A stretch of 64,000 nt of DNA. It comes from Salvia splendens. Lineage: Eukaryota > Streptophyta > Magnoliopsida > Lamiales > Lamiaceae. The position numbers and the translations under genes were made by a program. The notes below the pieces were generated by a model. It did no database searches. It was not told the origin of the DNA and was given only the letters and a program-made list of their open reading frames with translations. Positions 36,378 through 49,627 of the stretch are shown piece after piece. Position 1 is the stretch's first letter. Each line of letters begins with the position of its first letter. The stretch is taken from assembly GCF_004379255.2 (NCBI RefSeq), contig NC_056035.1, positions 22,444,502 to 22,508,501 on the forward strand. The letters run 5' to 3'.

Positions 36378-37170
36378 TGTTAGGGGAGGTTATGTGCCAT
36401 GATATTTTGGTTGATATTATGTGTGAGACTAATGGACCTATTTTGTGATGGGCCTGGGATTTAATTCAATGGGCTGAATCAATTAAGTGGCCCGTATCAT
36501 TTTTGATGGCCCACAAGTTTGTGGCCCGTTACTTACCTATGGATGCCAGATAGCTACCGCGTAGCAACTCCATGAGGATCGTGAGCTATGGCTATTAGAT
36601 CTGAAGTTAGTGCTTCTTCACTGAGTGATAAGTCTTATGACTTATTCACTCATCCATTCATTCAAACACTATAAACTCTCTCTCTCTCTCTCTGATATTT
36701 CTCTCTACATTCTCTCTAAAATTCTCTCTCTTTCTCTCTTCTCTAATCTTCGCCGATGATGTTCTCCTGCCATTCCTTCACCTCTTTTGGTGAGTTATGA
36801 GTGAGGATTCGTCAATGCTGTGTTGATCGGTTTGTTTTGTTCGAGATCAAATGGTTGAGTTCCGATATGTTCTAAGGAGAAAGATCTTCGGGCGATTCGT
36901 TGAGATCTAAGAGACCCGTGACTTCTTAAGTCTCTGGCTGTGTTTGCGAGGTGATTTGTCGGCTTCGTGTTGCAGTCGGCTGGTACGAAGTAGCAATTGA
37001 TGGATCCTTAGGGTTTTGGGGTTCAATTGGTCTCACGGTATTCTATTGTGACTTGTTAGTAAAAATAGATGAGATCTTTGGCTCTGTGAAGTTGCGTGTG
37101 CAACCTGAGCCAAATACTATATCTTCTTGACACCGTCTTATTTAGTAACTTAGTGAGCAGGATAACTACA
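36378..37170 (+). repeat. probable LTR of a degraded element
   Basis: TGTTAGGGGAGG..GATAACTACA, followed by AGTGGTGCTTGG in the position of a primer binding site. It contains CACTATAAACTCTCTC as a promoter core and a CT microsatellite at about 36670-36695. No coding region follows. Confidence 0.45.
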
Positions 37171-37879
37171 AGTGGTGCTTGGCTTAGAGTCAGAGCCGCC
37201 GGAGGATCTAACTAGTGCTATAGCTCTAGCTTGTAATAGACATCTTGTATCTTGTTTCTTATCTTTGATTTTAATTGGTATGTGTTCTTTGGAGATTGAC
37301 TATCTCCGACTTGCGGTGTAATCAAAGAGGTCTTGGTAATTAGTAGATCCCGAATGGTCTGATCCGTAAATTATGTATACAAAGAGAGGTGTGTGGGTTG
37401 TTGGTCGAAGGGAATGTATATATGCTAAAGGTGAGGCTATTGTTCATATTGGAGACTTAAATTTTAAATCAGAAGATGCAAGTTGGATTTGGTTTTGCAT
37501 CAAATATTTATGAAGAAGATCTTAATTATTTATTTCTCAGAATAAATGTGGTACTTTAGCGTCCAGTCTGGGCACTTTCTTTAATAAAATGGAGATAAGA
37601 TTCACATTCGTAGCTAATTTATTTTGAATTGTTGAGTAAATACTACAACTACCCTTATATAAAATGCGCGCGCGCGCACGCACACACAAATATAAGGATG
37701 TAATCAAATGCAAACTCAATATATTATCATAAAACCTTCCGCGTTTGCATATCAATTGTCACATAGAAAGTAATTTCCTAAATCAAGACGTATAACCATA
37801 TTCTCATCAGTGTACAACAACATAATATTATTACAAAGCATAACCTATATACATGGTTTATAGGAATTTATATGTATAA

Positions 37880-38435
37880 AAACCTTTTGGCACCATTAAA
37901 CCATCTTCCTTGTCCACTGCATCTCGAAGCACCTTAGCATCACTGAATGATCTATCCCAACCAAGTAAAAAATAAAAAAACCTCATTTTGCGGTCACAAG
38001 CTGCAAGGGTATTGGTTGTAATTTGACCTTTTTGATTGTGATAACAAGGCTTATCAACGTTACTAACAAGAACGTCGATATACGTCCCGTCTAAAGCTCC
38101 AAAATACCCATACGCATCATCATTAGACAGGAGACCAGTGTTTTCGTAGGAAAGAAATCAATAAGTCTAACCTGGACGCATAAACAAATTATTCTTAAAA
38201 TGAAGAAAGTGCCTTAAAATGTTTCCACCTTGTGTCGTCATTATTGTCCGTGACGGGTTCCGGTTTAGGTAAGAGAATTCTGTGTAGTCTTATAACAGTT
38301 CTTAAAGCTAGATGCACAGTGTGACATAGTTTTACCTGACCGCTTGAAGTTGAAACCTATTATACGATTTATTTTGTGATGTGCAAGTATCCCTAGAAAC
38401 ATGGCAACCTGCTCCTCAACAAATACATACCTACT
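37880..38435 (-). pseudogene. PIF/Harbinger transposase (HARBI1-like) remnant
   Basis: The minus strand near 38120-37880 reads GALDGTYIDVLVSNVDKPCY, then KGQITTNTLAACDRKMRFFY and LGWDRSFSDAKVLRDAV, the DDE nuclease core of plant HARBI1-like proteins, including the first catalytic Asp in ALDGTYIDV. Upstream at about 38430-38260, EEQVAMFLGILAHHKINRII and FNFKRSGKTMSHC give the usual N-terminal helix-turn-helix zone. A frameshift and missing sequence separate the two, so it is inactive. Confidence 0.8.
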
Positions 38436-38504
38436 ATTTCGCAAACCCCCCTTCCTTTAGAAGAAGACACGATCTCCTGAAGGTATTCCTATCCATACAC
38501 AGGT

Positions 38505-38690
38505 TTTAAAAAAAAATTAATTCCTATATAAGGGAGGAAATTACAAATAAACTCCTATAGTATAGATAGGAGGAAATTACAACTGATGTCAAGAAGGCTC
38601 GAACTCGGCACCTCATGCAATAATGTCTAAGCTCCTTACCGCTAGGACAATTGACTAAGAAGTCGATGTCGCTAACAAAAACAAGTCTGT
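38505..38690 (-). mobile_element. tRNA-derived SINE
   Basis: On the minus strand an A box TAGCGGTAAGG and, about 38 nt further on, a B box GAGTTCGAGCC are spaced as in a Pol III promoter. The 3' part repeats AATTTCCTCC and ends near a T-run. There is no complete tRNA fold, so it is a SINE rather than a tRNA gene. Confidence 0.6.
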
Positions 38691-40553
38691 TCACATGCTG
38701 GACTTGTGATGGAATCCGATCTATAAGAGAGTACTGCTTAATCAAGTGTCGCCTATGACGTCTACGCATAAGTCTACCGACTATCGTGCCTCAAATAAAA
38801 ATACAAGATTATGGTAGTTTGCATATAGAAAAAATTCATTATGTCTTCTAACATAAGGTAATGGATGTAGAGGTAGACAACAGAGGTGCCATGAATGATA
38901 AACATATACAATCGATGCATGATATTTTCTGCACAGTAAAAATGAAATAAAATTCATTGTTAGAAACACATTGGAACTGAATATGTAGCTCTTCAAACTG
39001 CCACTATCTACATTATTGTGTCGTTCTGGAAGTCTTCAACAAAATAACTACTTCTAAGAGAGTGGGGTAAAACGGTGTGACGGAGGCTACGCAGTGTTCC
39101 AACCAGCTTCAAATACATCCTCATGATAATAACACAACATCATAATAGATCAAGAAATAAATTGGGACCTACCCCAACGCCTAACTAATCCCCCAAAGAT
39201 CCCAAAGTTATTTTGAGACTGCAGACTTTATTACTTTGATTAAGATTGAGAATGTTATTCAATCGTCACATCGGAATTTAGCATTTACAGAACGTTCATA
39301 AGGATCATGCTAATATTATATACTCATAAAAATTTATAGGATCAATCATTAACACGAACAAGTGGCATCAGTTAAGAGCAGATCTCAACAACACAATCAG
39401 AGAAGCATGTCTACCATATCAGATCTTAACTATACAAACTTCAATGTTTATCTATTCAATGACCAAAGACTCTGCATACTGAAATTAGATCGCAAGACAA
39501 ACTAAACAACTTGGAGGAGTATCTTTGAGTTCTTTATCACCCCCACACCTCAATACTTCATTTGATTAAAAAATAATCAGCCAATTCGTCCACATGAAAA
39601 CATAGAAAAATGGAAAATGATACATGAATCATAGCAATATTCAAAGCTATGGTAATGAGCCTTTTAGGTGTACTCGAATGAAACCCGGTCAGCTCCATAG
39701 ATGTTGTTCTATTCTCTATATTGAAGGAGTGTTTTGAGTTTGTTATTACACCGACCCCTAACTAATCCCCACATCATAAAAACGAATGTGGTTGAAAAAT
39801 ATTTGAATTCATTCTCGTTTAGCAATCTATCAATCGTTATGAGGGTGAGTAGCTTATTAGAAATGGTACGTATAAAAGCTTACCGTCGATTATGCCTAGC
39901 CAAGTGGGCCACTGTTCTCGGCAACACTATTGGCTTCGTCCTTGCACCGCTGAATATTTAGACCATGAATTGTAGATCTTGGCAAGCTTCTGCACTAGGG
40001 TTTTCCTCGCCTGAGCTGAAATTGGGTATAAAATGCGGAAGAGAATGCTTTAGAATCTCGAAATTGAATATGTGCAAGGAGCAAAAGGGAATTAATTGTA
40101 TAATCGGACACACAAATCGAGACCAAATAACTCAAATAGAGGGTGTTGAGGTAGATTCGAAATTGGGTAAAACAGTCCGGGCCTCAGTTATAAAACACAG
40201 ACTCGCAAAACTACAATTTGACAACCAAACACCTAGTTTCACATGGTTACCAAACCTTATCTAGTTGAAACTAAACAACTCCCAAATATTTAACGGTGGC
40301 CACATAAAATAAATTTTCACTAAAAATATTTTATTTAGATTGAAAAATAACATAATATTCATATTCTAAACATTTTTAAATTCTAAAAAAATATCAAAAT
40401 TTAACTAAAATTCATGATTCTAATACCTTTATAACCCAAGAAATACAACCACAACACTAGAGTAAAACCCTACCCGAGTCCCAATCCATAATTATCGATA
40501 AAACGGCCGAATCGAGTCATAGACCTTTTTCAACACACAGAGTCTCAGTCTCA
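38691..40553. other. intergenic DNA and promoter region of the cyclophilin gene
   Basis: No gene was recognised. Short frames at 39734-39961 and 39965-40264 on the plus strand have no familiar motif. The last 250 bp carry AT-rich sequence and a pyrimidine/CA-rich leader ending at the cyclophilin ATG. Confidence 0.4.
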
Positions 40554-42692
40554 ATGGCGCGGAAAGAGGCGGTGGCGACTGCCGACGGCGGACCGCCGGA
40601 GGTAACTCTGGAGACGTCGATGGGTCCCTTCACTGTTGAGATGTACTACCACCATGCGCCTAGGACCTGCGAGAATTTCATAAAGCTCGCTCGCAAAGGC
40701 TACTACAACAACGTCAAATTCCACAGAATCATTAAGGTTCGTCGTCTCTCCACATTCATATTCTCTCTCGCGCTAGTATAGGCCTTGTCGATTCCGTGAT
40801 TATTTTTCTATTTAATTGTTTCGGAGTCGGATTTGTGCTTTTCCGTATTCGAATTCAAATTTTAATTTGTATTTTGTGGTGTAATTGAAGGATTTCATTG
40901 TGCAAGGAGGTGATCCTACCGGAACTGGAAGGGGTGGCGAGTCCATTTATGGGTTTGTGCTTCCACCTCTCTCTCACATCTGATTTTACCTCTCTTTGCT
41001 AATTGCTTGTGCATAATTCTTAGGGATTTGATTTTCATTTCCACTATAAATTTGACGTATATGTGTTTTAAGGTATATAGTGTGGATGCTGATTGGAGCA
41101 TACTCATTCTTTGAATTGGATTTTGGATCGGTTAGGTTTTTCATTGGTTTCGTCTTGTTTCTTTATGTTGATTTTATCTAGCTAGTCATTTTTTATGTTC
41201 AATGAAGATGTTATATGATAGGATTTCTCGATTTTGGATCGGGATTTATCTTATGGTTTGTATTCACTTACACCTGAATTTGTCCAAAAATATTCGTTTT
41301 TGAGCACGAATAGGTAACCTGTTACATACATCCATCTACCTGCCCAGTTTTGGATGAGTTTTTCAGAAAGTTTTGGTTTAATACTTCAGTGTGTTTTACT
41401 TCTACAGCAAGCACTTTGACGACGAGATACACAGGGAGTTGAAGCATACAGGTGCTGGTATCTTATCCATGGCAAATGCTGGTCCAAATACTAATGGAAG
41501 CCAGTTTTTTATAACTTTGGCTCCTGCTCCTTCTCTGGATGGTAATCATTTTAGTCTTGAAAGTTTGAATATGAAGAAAATTATATACTAACAGCATATC
41601 TTTTCCAACCTTGTTGCCATTAAATTCGGGAATTGACATGTGATATTTTGAATTTTGATGCTTCTTGTTTGGAACCAGCATGTTGAACTGGTGATATCTG
41701 AAACTAGGCTATGCACTCAAATGAGATTATCTGGATCCATTTATTGTAGGTTGATGATTTTTATATTTTCAGTTTAGAGTTGAATTTGTATTATAATGAT
41801 ATACAAGGAGCAGATTCAGAAGGGGAAAAAATATACTTATAAAGAAATTTTAAGAGTTTGAGGTGGGGCATATATGAAGGAAATTGGAGAACAAAATTAT
41901 ATAAATAAATTATGTTGAGGGGGTGTGTGCATCCCCCCCCCTCCCTATACTCCTCAAGTGGCTCCGCCCTTGGAGCAGAGTGATAAAGAGATAAAATTTG
42001 GCATTCTATTGTTATTCGTCTGCTGTTTCTGCTTAGGTGTTTTGATCTGCACCATCTTGATTTGGCTGCAATTATCAATTACTTCAAAACTTCGGCATGG
42101 TTTATTGCATGTTTTGACACGTGTTTCACAAATTTGTCTCTATAGGAAAGCATACGATATTTGGTAGAGTATGCAGGGGAATGGAAATAATCAAGAGGCT
42201 TGGCAGCGTTCAGACTGATAACACAGATCGGTATACTCATTGAGTTGTTATTCTTTATTCTGTGTATTAAACTATATTGAGTGAAACGGTAGCATACATG
42301 AATGAAATTTCAGTAGGCTGGCTTTGGCCTGACAAGTAGAATAAGACATTTTACAACCGACCAGAAAATTATCTTATTCATTCATATAACAATGAAGCTG
42401 TAGTCTCATCTCTATATAGATGTTAGGGATGTCCCTTTCCCCAAATGTTGCTGTATCTCCATTCAATGGACTAGATTTTGCATAATCCATTCAGTTTCTG
42501 CATCATAGCGATGTTATAGTTCTATCTCCATTTAATGGGCTAGATTTTGCGCAAACCATTTAGTTTCTTCATGATAGCGTTGTTACAATTCACAAGGCAT
42601 TCACCGCTTATTATTTAACCTTTTATTTTTCACCATCTGCATGCAGGCCTATTCATGATGTAAAGATACTTCGCGCGAATGTTAAGGAATGA
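40554..42692 (+). CDS. CYP18-2: peptidyl-prolyl isomerase, CYP18-2/PPIL1-type cyclophilin
   Basis: Five exons (40554-40736, 40891-40952, 41408-41541, 42146-42230, 42647-42692) give 510 nt, 169 aa, essentially one cyclophilin domain. It catalyses cis-trans isomerisation of Xaa-Pro bonds; the human counterpart PPIL1 is a spliceosome component, so a nuclear role is likely. The start [20 protein letters not shown], the active-site stretches [20 protein letters not shown] and [20 protein letters not shown], and the end [20 protein letters not shown] match the plant CYP18-2 type. Compared with the usual YGSKF the junction of exons 2-3 reads YGKHF, one residue shorter. Splice sites are canonical and all phases fit. 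Confidence 0.94.
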
Positions 42693-43334
42693 ATAGCTCT
42701 TTGCTGAATCAGAGATGATGTGCTACTGAAGTTTTACATGACTAGTTAACTGTTGATGTCCAGATAAGTTTCACTTGGTACTTTACTTTCGAGCCTTGAG
42801 TTTCCCATATTGGCCATTCTGATTGTTGTAATACTCGGTGACACATTGAGAAACACTGTCTGTCTATTATAACAAGAGAAATCCGCATCGTGCAGCTGCT
42901 GATGCGCCTACTGAGAATTTTCTGATAGAACAAACATTTACTCATTTACTGTATGCTTTGAGGTGGGATCAGCAATACGCATTAGCTGATAATTTCCTTC
43001 CTTGTCATGCATGGTTAATTCCCTTATCATACCTACATTTGTTGTGTAGACTGTGAATAAGATATAATTATGGTATAATTGGTTAATTCATCATGCTTTG
43101 CTAGCAGTATTTAGGCTGCACTTTTCATTTTATGAGCTTTGCCTAACTATTGAAATTTACCAAATACATATAAAAAAAATGCAAAAGCCTCAAAATATCG
43201 GATAAAGAGACTGACGGAGCATAATAAACCAAAACTAAAATAGTGGAGTGGAATCTGGATTTCACTTTTAAGTGACTTTCAAATTTATTATTTGAAAAAT
43301 GCACTTCATTTTGTTACTAATATTATAAAAGGAG

Positions 43335-43807
43335 TACTCTCTCTGCTCTACGGTAGTTGAGTCGTTCCATTTATTGCACTCATTTTAGAAAAGTGATAAT
43401 AAATATTCCATCTGTCCCAGTTACGATGACATATTTTTTTCGCACTTTGTTTTGAAAAAATGATGATAAATAGTTAAAATAGAGAAAAAATAAAGTAATT
43501 AGAGAATATTGTAGAAGACACTATCTTCTATATTATTATCTTTTTACTTTATTTTCTCTTCACTTTAACTATATATTATTATTTTTCTAAAACACGTGAA
43601 AAAAAGGAACGTGCCATCTTAGCTGGGACGGATGGAGTAATTAGAGTAGAAAAAGAGCAAAATAAGAGAGCGAATAATTTAGATAAGACTCTTCTCTATA
43701 TTATTTTTTTCTTATATTATTCATTCTTTATTTAATTATTTATTATCATTTTTCTAAAATGAGTGCAGAAAATAAAATAACTTAACTACCGTGGAACGGA
43801 GGGAGTA
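43335..43807. mobile_element. Stowaway MITE split by another Stowaway (43404-43639)
   Basis: The outer arms TACTCTCTCTGCTCTACGGT and the inverse of ACCGTGGAACGGAGGGAGTA match. The inner element begins TATTCCATCTGTCCCAGTTA and ends AGCTGGGACGGATGGAGTA. The outer subterminal ACTCATTTTAGAAAA pairs with TTTCTAAAATGAGT. Confidence 0.8.
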
Positions 43808-43859
43808 TAAAGAGTAAAGTACTAGTTATGTTTCAATTCTGAACATTGATAGTTCCAAG

Positions 43860-44870
43860 GGAAATTTCTATAACCTTTTTAATAGTACTTGATATTGCAT
43901 ACCATCGTTTGGTACTTGAGACAAATTTTCTACCTAAAATATCCCCTTATGGCATGGATTATATTTTTGGACTTTCCACCAAAGGGTTAAATATAATATT
44001 TTCTTGGACTTTTATTCCAATTACTAAATGTGATATTTTTACATATTTAAATATTTAAAATGACATTTCAAATTTATATTAGAAAATTTATATTCACTCC
44101 GTCCCATGCTATTCACGCTTTTCATCTTAACAGTGTAAAATTAAACATAAGTAATTAGTATAATAAAATTAACATTTCAAGTATAATAATAGAACACTTA
44201 ACTAATTCTAATATCTTAACTAAATCCTAATTTTTACTTAAAATAAAAATAATATAAATAGTTTGTAAAGGTTCATAAATGAAAAGTGCAGCTAGTATGG
44301 GACGAGGGGAGTATAAACTAAATAAATAAATTTTTTGTCGGATCACCTTTCTCTGTCTTTGTTAATTGTATAAGACGTCTTTATTTTTCTTCCATTTTAT
44401 TTCTCTCTCTTTCATTTCTTCTTTTTCCTCCTACCTTATTTCTTACTATGTAAAATTAAAATAAGTTGAAAAGATGATTTACTTTACAAATTAAAATTGA
44501 CCAAGTGAGAATATTCAATTTTCATCAAAACGATACTTTATGCACTGTTTATTCATACATAAGAAGTCAAAAAATATTTTGAATTATTTTTGCATAAAAA
44601 GGAGATGGAAATTATTTGATTGATTTATTTATTTTGGGTTAATTTATGTTATAAATTTGAAATATCACTTAAAGTATCCAAACACGAAAAAAATATCATA
44701 TTTAATATTTGGGTGGAAAGTCCGAAAATAGTCTCCACTCCTTGGAGGGCATAAAAAAAAACATCTAAAAAAAGAGAATTAAAAATATGTTTGTATTGCA
44801 CATCTACTTCAAAGTGGGTATATGACACTTGTGAAATAGTCATAAATAAGACACCATATCAATAATATCA
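43860..44870. repeat. large foldback element with a Stowaway insert
   Basis: TTTTTGGACTTTCCACCAAA near 43970 is mirrored by the inverse of GGGTGGAAAGTCCGAAAATA near 44712, and the pairing extends to ATGACATTTCAAATTTATA against TATAAATTTGAAATATCAC. A Stowaway copy (about 44093-44313, ending GTATGGGACGAGGGGAGTA) lies inside. The superfamily is not determined. Confidence 0.5.
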
Positions 44871-45124
44871 ACAGGCATGTGATGTGATTAGTATAGTACT
44901 CCATTCTAGTGAATATTTAGCTGAAGATTGAAGTGTAAATCCGAAAAGTATGCAAATGCAATCACATAATATTGAAATTTCTCCCAAACGCACCCCTCGT
45001 AGCGTAACTTAGCGCAGCAGTCACCACGCTCGAGGCGCACCCGATCTCCACAACCTTTTTCAGTCGTCGCCGACAATAACCTTCTCTCACGCCGCGTAGT
45101 TTAACCTTCTACCTGAACACGAAG

Positions 45125-48100
45125 ATGATAAACACGGTAACTCCGAAACGCCCCTGCACCATCCTCTCTCTTAATCGATCTCGCAAATCTGTGAATTGTC
45201 GAATTATGCTATGATAATTAGTTCATCTCTCCCTTTCGATTTGCAATTTTGGTGAAATTGAGATTAATGCGCGCAGCAGGAAACTGGATCGGGGCCGCTG
45301 GTGCAAAGCCCTCGATCCCCACCGTCACAGTCGCAGTATATCACCGTATCCGTGCTCGATCCAGCTAAGATGGGCAATGGAGTTCAGGCTTACATCTCTT
45401 ACAAAGTTATCACGAAGGTAATACTTAATTGATTCTGTACATGTGTGCATAATCAACATTTTAGAAATTAGCTTATTTGGGGTTTCCATTTGTATGCGGC
45501 CATGGTAATCAGTTGACCTAGCGTGTGGTTGGAAGTAGAAAGGTTTATATATCCCGATAGTTAGCGTTTAGTGGGGGTGCAAACGTAGGCTGAGTGAGAA
45601 GGCCAGCCTTCTCAATAACACTGTGTGGTGCTTATAGACTGTGTATGCAAAGATAGGCTGAACGAGACCCTACTAGATGCATTATATCGGTGGTTCGCTT
45701 GACATTGGCACAATATGATGACTTGTGTCATATTTGTCTTCTAATTCATCAAGTTGCGCTTACTAATAGTGTTAATTCAGTTTGGTGGAAAGATGTTAGA
45801 AGAGACGAGAGTTCTACACTGTGGGTGTTTTGAATTCTTCCATGCTATCTTCACATTTTTAATGAAAAACTTCCAGTACCTTGCACCTCTGATGAAGTTT
45901 ATAGTGGCCTTTTTGCCTTTTATCTAGCTTTGATGTTATTGTAACAATTTATAACTCACGATTCTAACCTGGATTAATGTGATAATAAACTTCAACTTTT
46001 GTCCACAGACCAACTTCCCTGAATATGATGGCCCTGAAAAAATTGTTATCCGAAGGTACAGTGATTTTGTTTGGCTAAGAGATCGCCTTTTTGAAAAGTA
46101 CAAGGGTGTCTTTATCCCTCCTGTTCCCGAGAAGAGCACTGTAGGTAATAAGCCGAAGATGTGATTTTCCTTTCCTTATCAGCAAATGTAGATATTTACC
46201 GTCTTTTCTTCGAACTACGTCACATATCATGAAGTTGATTTGTGGACTTTATACATCTTCACAAAATGTGAACTATTGATGAGCATAACATTGTCTTTTG
46301 GCACACAGAGAAGTTCAGATTCAGTGCTGAGTTCATTGAGATGAGGCGTAAAGCTTTGGATGTGTTTGTAAACCGTGTAGCTTCGCATCAGGAGCTTCAA
46401 CATAGTGAGGATTTAAGAATCTTTTTGACAGTTGATGAGCAGGTAATTATATTAATTGAGCATTTGAATTTATGGTTGCTTCCTGTAGACAGAAAATCAT
46501 GCATTACATAGAATTCCGTGAGAAGAGCTGAACGAAAAATCCTCCAACTGCTCGACAGATTTCCTGGGCAACAACTATGCTCTCCAAGTGTTTGACATGT
46601 TTCATAAAGAATGTAATATTAATAATATGAAAGAAATAACAAGAACTTTGACATATGTTGTAAACAGAAAGGCTACAGTCTTACCATTACAACATTAACC
46701 AAAACATTTATCGCTTTTAACCTACTGGAGAATTGTAAGAGTTGAAACTAGACTCCTAAACCAAAAAGACTTTTGAAACAAACAAGAATCCTTAGTTAAC
46801 TAGACATGGAAATTAAATCTAATATCATACTTGAATAAAAAAGAAACATAAAATATTGCTATAAGGATGGACGAATACCACCCATGATCTCATTACTTAA
46901 TGAAAATCCTTAAGACATAGCTCCAACTTGATCGACATGACGCTCCGTGAAGTATGTGACACGTTCTGCTTTCCACTCGTATGTATCATCCACATACGAT
47001 CGGTATCACATTCATTTTCAAATTCATCTTAACTTCTTCCAATATTTTGCCATAGTAATTGGATTCGAAGACCCATGTATTATGTATACTTGTGGAAGCA
47101 ATTTGACAATACTTCACATATTAAAAAATAAGGGGATAGTTTTAGAGTATCTATTTTCTGCTAATTTAAATGATGTTAAGCAGGAAAGAGTTCGGAATTG
47201 ACTATGTTTCCTAGTTTTTACTTATTGATATCCTCTCATTGCAGTTTTAAGAATTATTTTTTCTGTGATCTCTAGACAATGGAAAGAGCAAGATCCCAGG
47301 AAACTGGCATTTTCAAGAAAAAGCCAGCAGATTTGATGCAGATTTTCAAGGTATCACATTTATGTTGGATTAGTAATTATATCAATTAGAGCTACTAGCC
47401 TATAAAGAATGCTAGTTTGAGTTTTATTATTTCATATTGCCTGCACCAGATATTGTTACATTATGTTCTCGTTGCGACTGAAGGAGTAAACTAACTACAC
47501 TGAGCTATTATTCATTATGTAGTTTTCTTAGATGATCTTACTAACTGCCTGTTGGATATCATGTCTATTGGGCAATGGGTGAAGCATTTCATACATGACA
47601 ACAGCAGTCTTTTCATACTGGCAGGATGTACAGTCCAAAGTGAGTGATGTTGTTCTCGGAAAAGAGAAACCGGTTGAAGAATCAAGCCCTGAATATGAGA
47701 AGCTTAAGAATTATGTTTTTCAGCTCGAAGATCACCTAGCTGAAGCGCAGAAGCATGCTTACCGTCTTGTGAAGAGACACAGGGGTATGCAAATATCAAA
47801 AGCTGTTATTCTGTTTTCACTTTATGGATATTATGGATTCTTCTTTTTCTTTTTCAATCCTAGGTGGCTACTTTTTAGAAATGACTAATTCTCTAGCATA
47901 ACTTATTTTTTTAATGCCTATTCCACCTGCCTTTGTCTTCTCTCTTTCCCTTTTCTTCCCAAACTTATCTCTCCATATGATTGTAAATCCCTTTTTTACT
48001 ACAGAGTTAGGACAATCTTTATCAGACTTTGGTAAGGCAGTGAAGCTACTAGGTGAATGTGAAGGAAATGCTCTCGGCAAGGCTTTTTCTGAGCTGGGTG

Positions 48101-48984
48101 CGAAATCAGAGATTTTGTCAGTTCTTCTGCAGAAAGAGGTATGATTTGTAATAGTAATTGTTCTTAAAATGAAATATTGTTTAACTTCTCATTTTCTGAT
48201 TTTAGGCTCAGAACCTCTTGATGAATTTTGAAGAACCTTTGAAAGATTATGTGCGTTCAGTGCAGTCTATTAAGGTAAGTCCATGCTTTCAATTTGCAGC
48301 AATACACTTAACACCGGCCTTCGTCTTCTAAGTATTTGAAATCTCTAAGTATGTATTCGTTAGCACGCAAAAAATTCAACAATATATTTGAGGATAAAAT
48401 TTGTTGTTATGGAGCCTGAAAGTTCTGTGTAGACAATTCCCTACTTTTTCTTAAAGAATTGATTGTACTTTATGTTGATTTTGGGACAGGCAACAATAGC
48501 AGAAAGAGCAATTGCATTCAGGCAGCATTGTGAACTGGCCGAAGCAATTAAGTTTAAAGAAATAGATATGTATGGTCCCTTAACTCCTAATTAACTCTTT
48601 ACATTTCTTTTATGGATCTTGTGATTATCCAGGAACAAACTCAGGTTAACCCGTTCAGACAAACTGTATGATGCGGAGCATGAATACGAAGAGGTAGTTG
48701 CTGATGTCATGATATTCTTTTCATGCAACCTGTTGGGTAATTCGTTGTCTGTTTGATAATATTGGTTTCTGTTGCAGCTAAAAGCTGAGGGTGCAGAAGC
48801 CTGGAGAAGGTTCGAGAAAATTGTGAAGCTAATGAATGAAGAAATCGTTCGATTCCAAGAACAAAAGACGGTAGATTTAGGTGTGGCTTTCCATGAATTT
48901 GCCCTAGGTCAGGCACAGCTGGCTAACAGTATTGCCAGTGCTTGGCGCAGTCTTCTTCCAAAGCTCGAAGCTTGCTCCTCGTAG
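45125..48984 (+). CDS. SNX1: sorting nexin 1 (retromer-associated PX-BAR protein)
   Basis: Eleven exons (45125-45136, 45277-45417, 46009-46144, 46309-46442, 47276-47350, 47625-47784, 48005-48138, 48206-48274, 48490-48569, 48633-48693, 48778-48984) join in phase to 1209 nt, 402 aa, the same length as Arabidopsis SNX1. SNX1 binds phosphoinositides on endosomes and works with SNX2 and the retromer in recycling vacuolar receptors and auxin carriers. The PX domain runs from about YITVSVLDPAKMGNGVQAYI to residue 145, with the lipid-binding RRYSDFVWLRDRL. The BAR region has FQLEDHLAEAQKHAYRLVKR and ends AWRSLLPKLEACSS. Exon 1 codes only MINT, so the start is the weakest point; a NAGNAG-like acceptor (GCGCAGCAG) can add or drop one Gln. 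A 3' UTR intron (about 49016-49176) is possible. Confidence 0.94.
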
Positions 48985-49627
48985 TGAAATAAAGAATTCT
49001 GAGGAGGATGCATGGGTGAGTCATTCCCGGTTGTTACTGTACAGACCCATAGCCATTTTCGTCTCGACCCTATTGTTTAGTCGCACTTCTCTTCTTGGTT
49101 ATAATCTCTAATCATGTTAAGATTTTTAACTGAATTTTATGTAATTTCCATTACTAGATGATCTGTCTTTTTACAGCTACCACTCACGTTTCTCCCAAGA
49201 CTGGAATGAGGATTTCTCGATGACGAATAAAGAGGACATGCGTGTTATAAATTTATTGCATTATTCCTATTTCATACTACACTCATTTTCTTGAAATACA
49301 TTACCCCAATTAAAGATGGAAAATGTCCGCAGACAAAACAAGTTAGACGGGGATTAAAAAGATGATCATTTTACTACTATTTGTTTGTACCAATTATTAT
49401 CAAAATAAAACTAAATTCTGAAATTATTTTTTAAAGAGAGATGATTAACAAAAGAAACTTGACCAATTCATTTCAAACCCAGATACATGCTGACCCCATA
49501 TGTGAAATTCCTATCCAGATATCATATCTCCTTGGCCACTTTCAGCACCACATAAAAACATGAACAACACACACACACACACACATTACACACTCACTAC
49601 AAACAGCAGCTAGTAAACAAAGAAGCC

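Noticed and set aside
37660..37690. Alternating GCGCGCGCGC/ACACAC tract as a functional Z-DNA element
   Set aside because: It is a short mixed microsatellite with no gene nearby, so no role can be supported.
38560..38680. tRNA gene candidate on the minus strand
   Set aside because: A and B boxes are present but there is no acceptor stem or anticodon arm; a SINE fits better.
39965..40264. 99-aa plus-strand frame upstream of the cyclophilin
   Set aside because: No domain, no splice partners recognised, and composition close to random.
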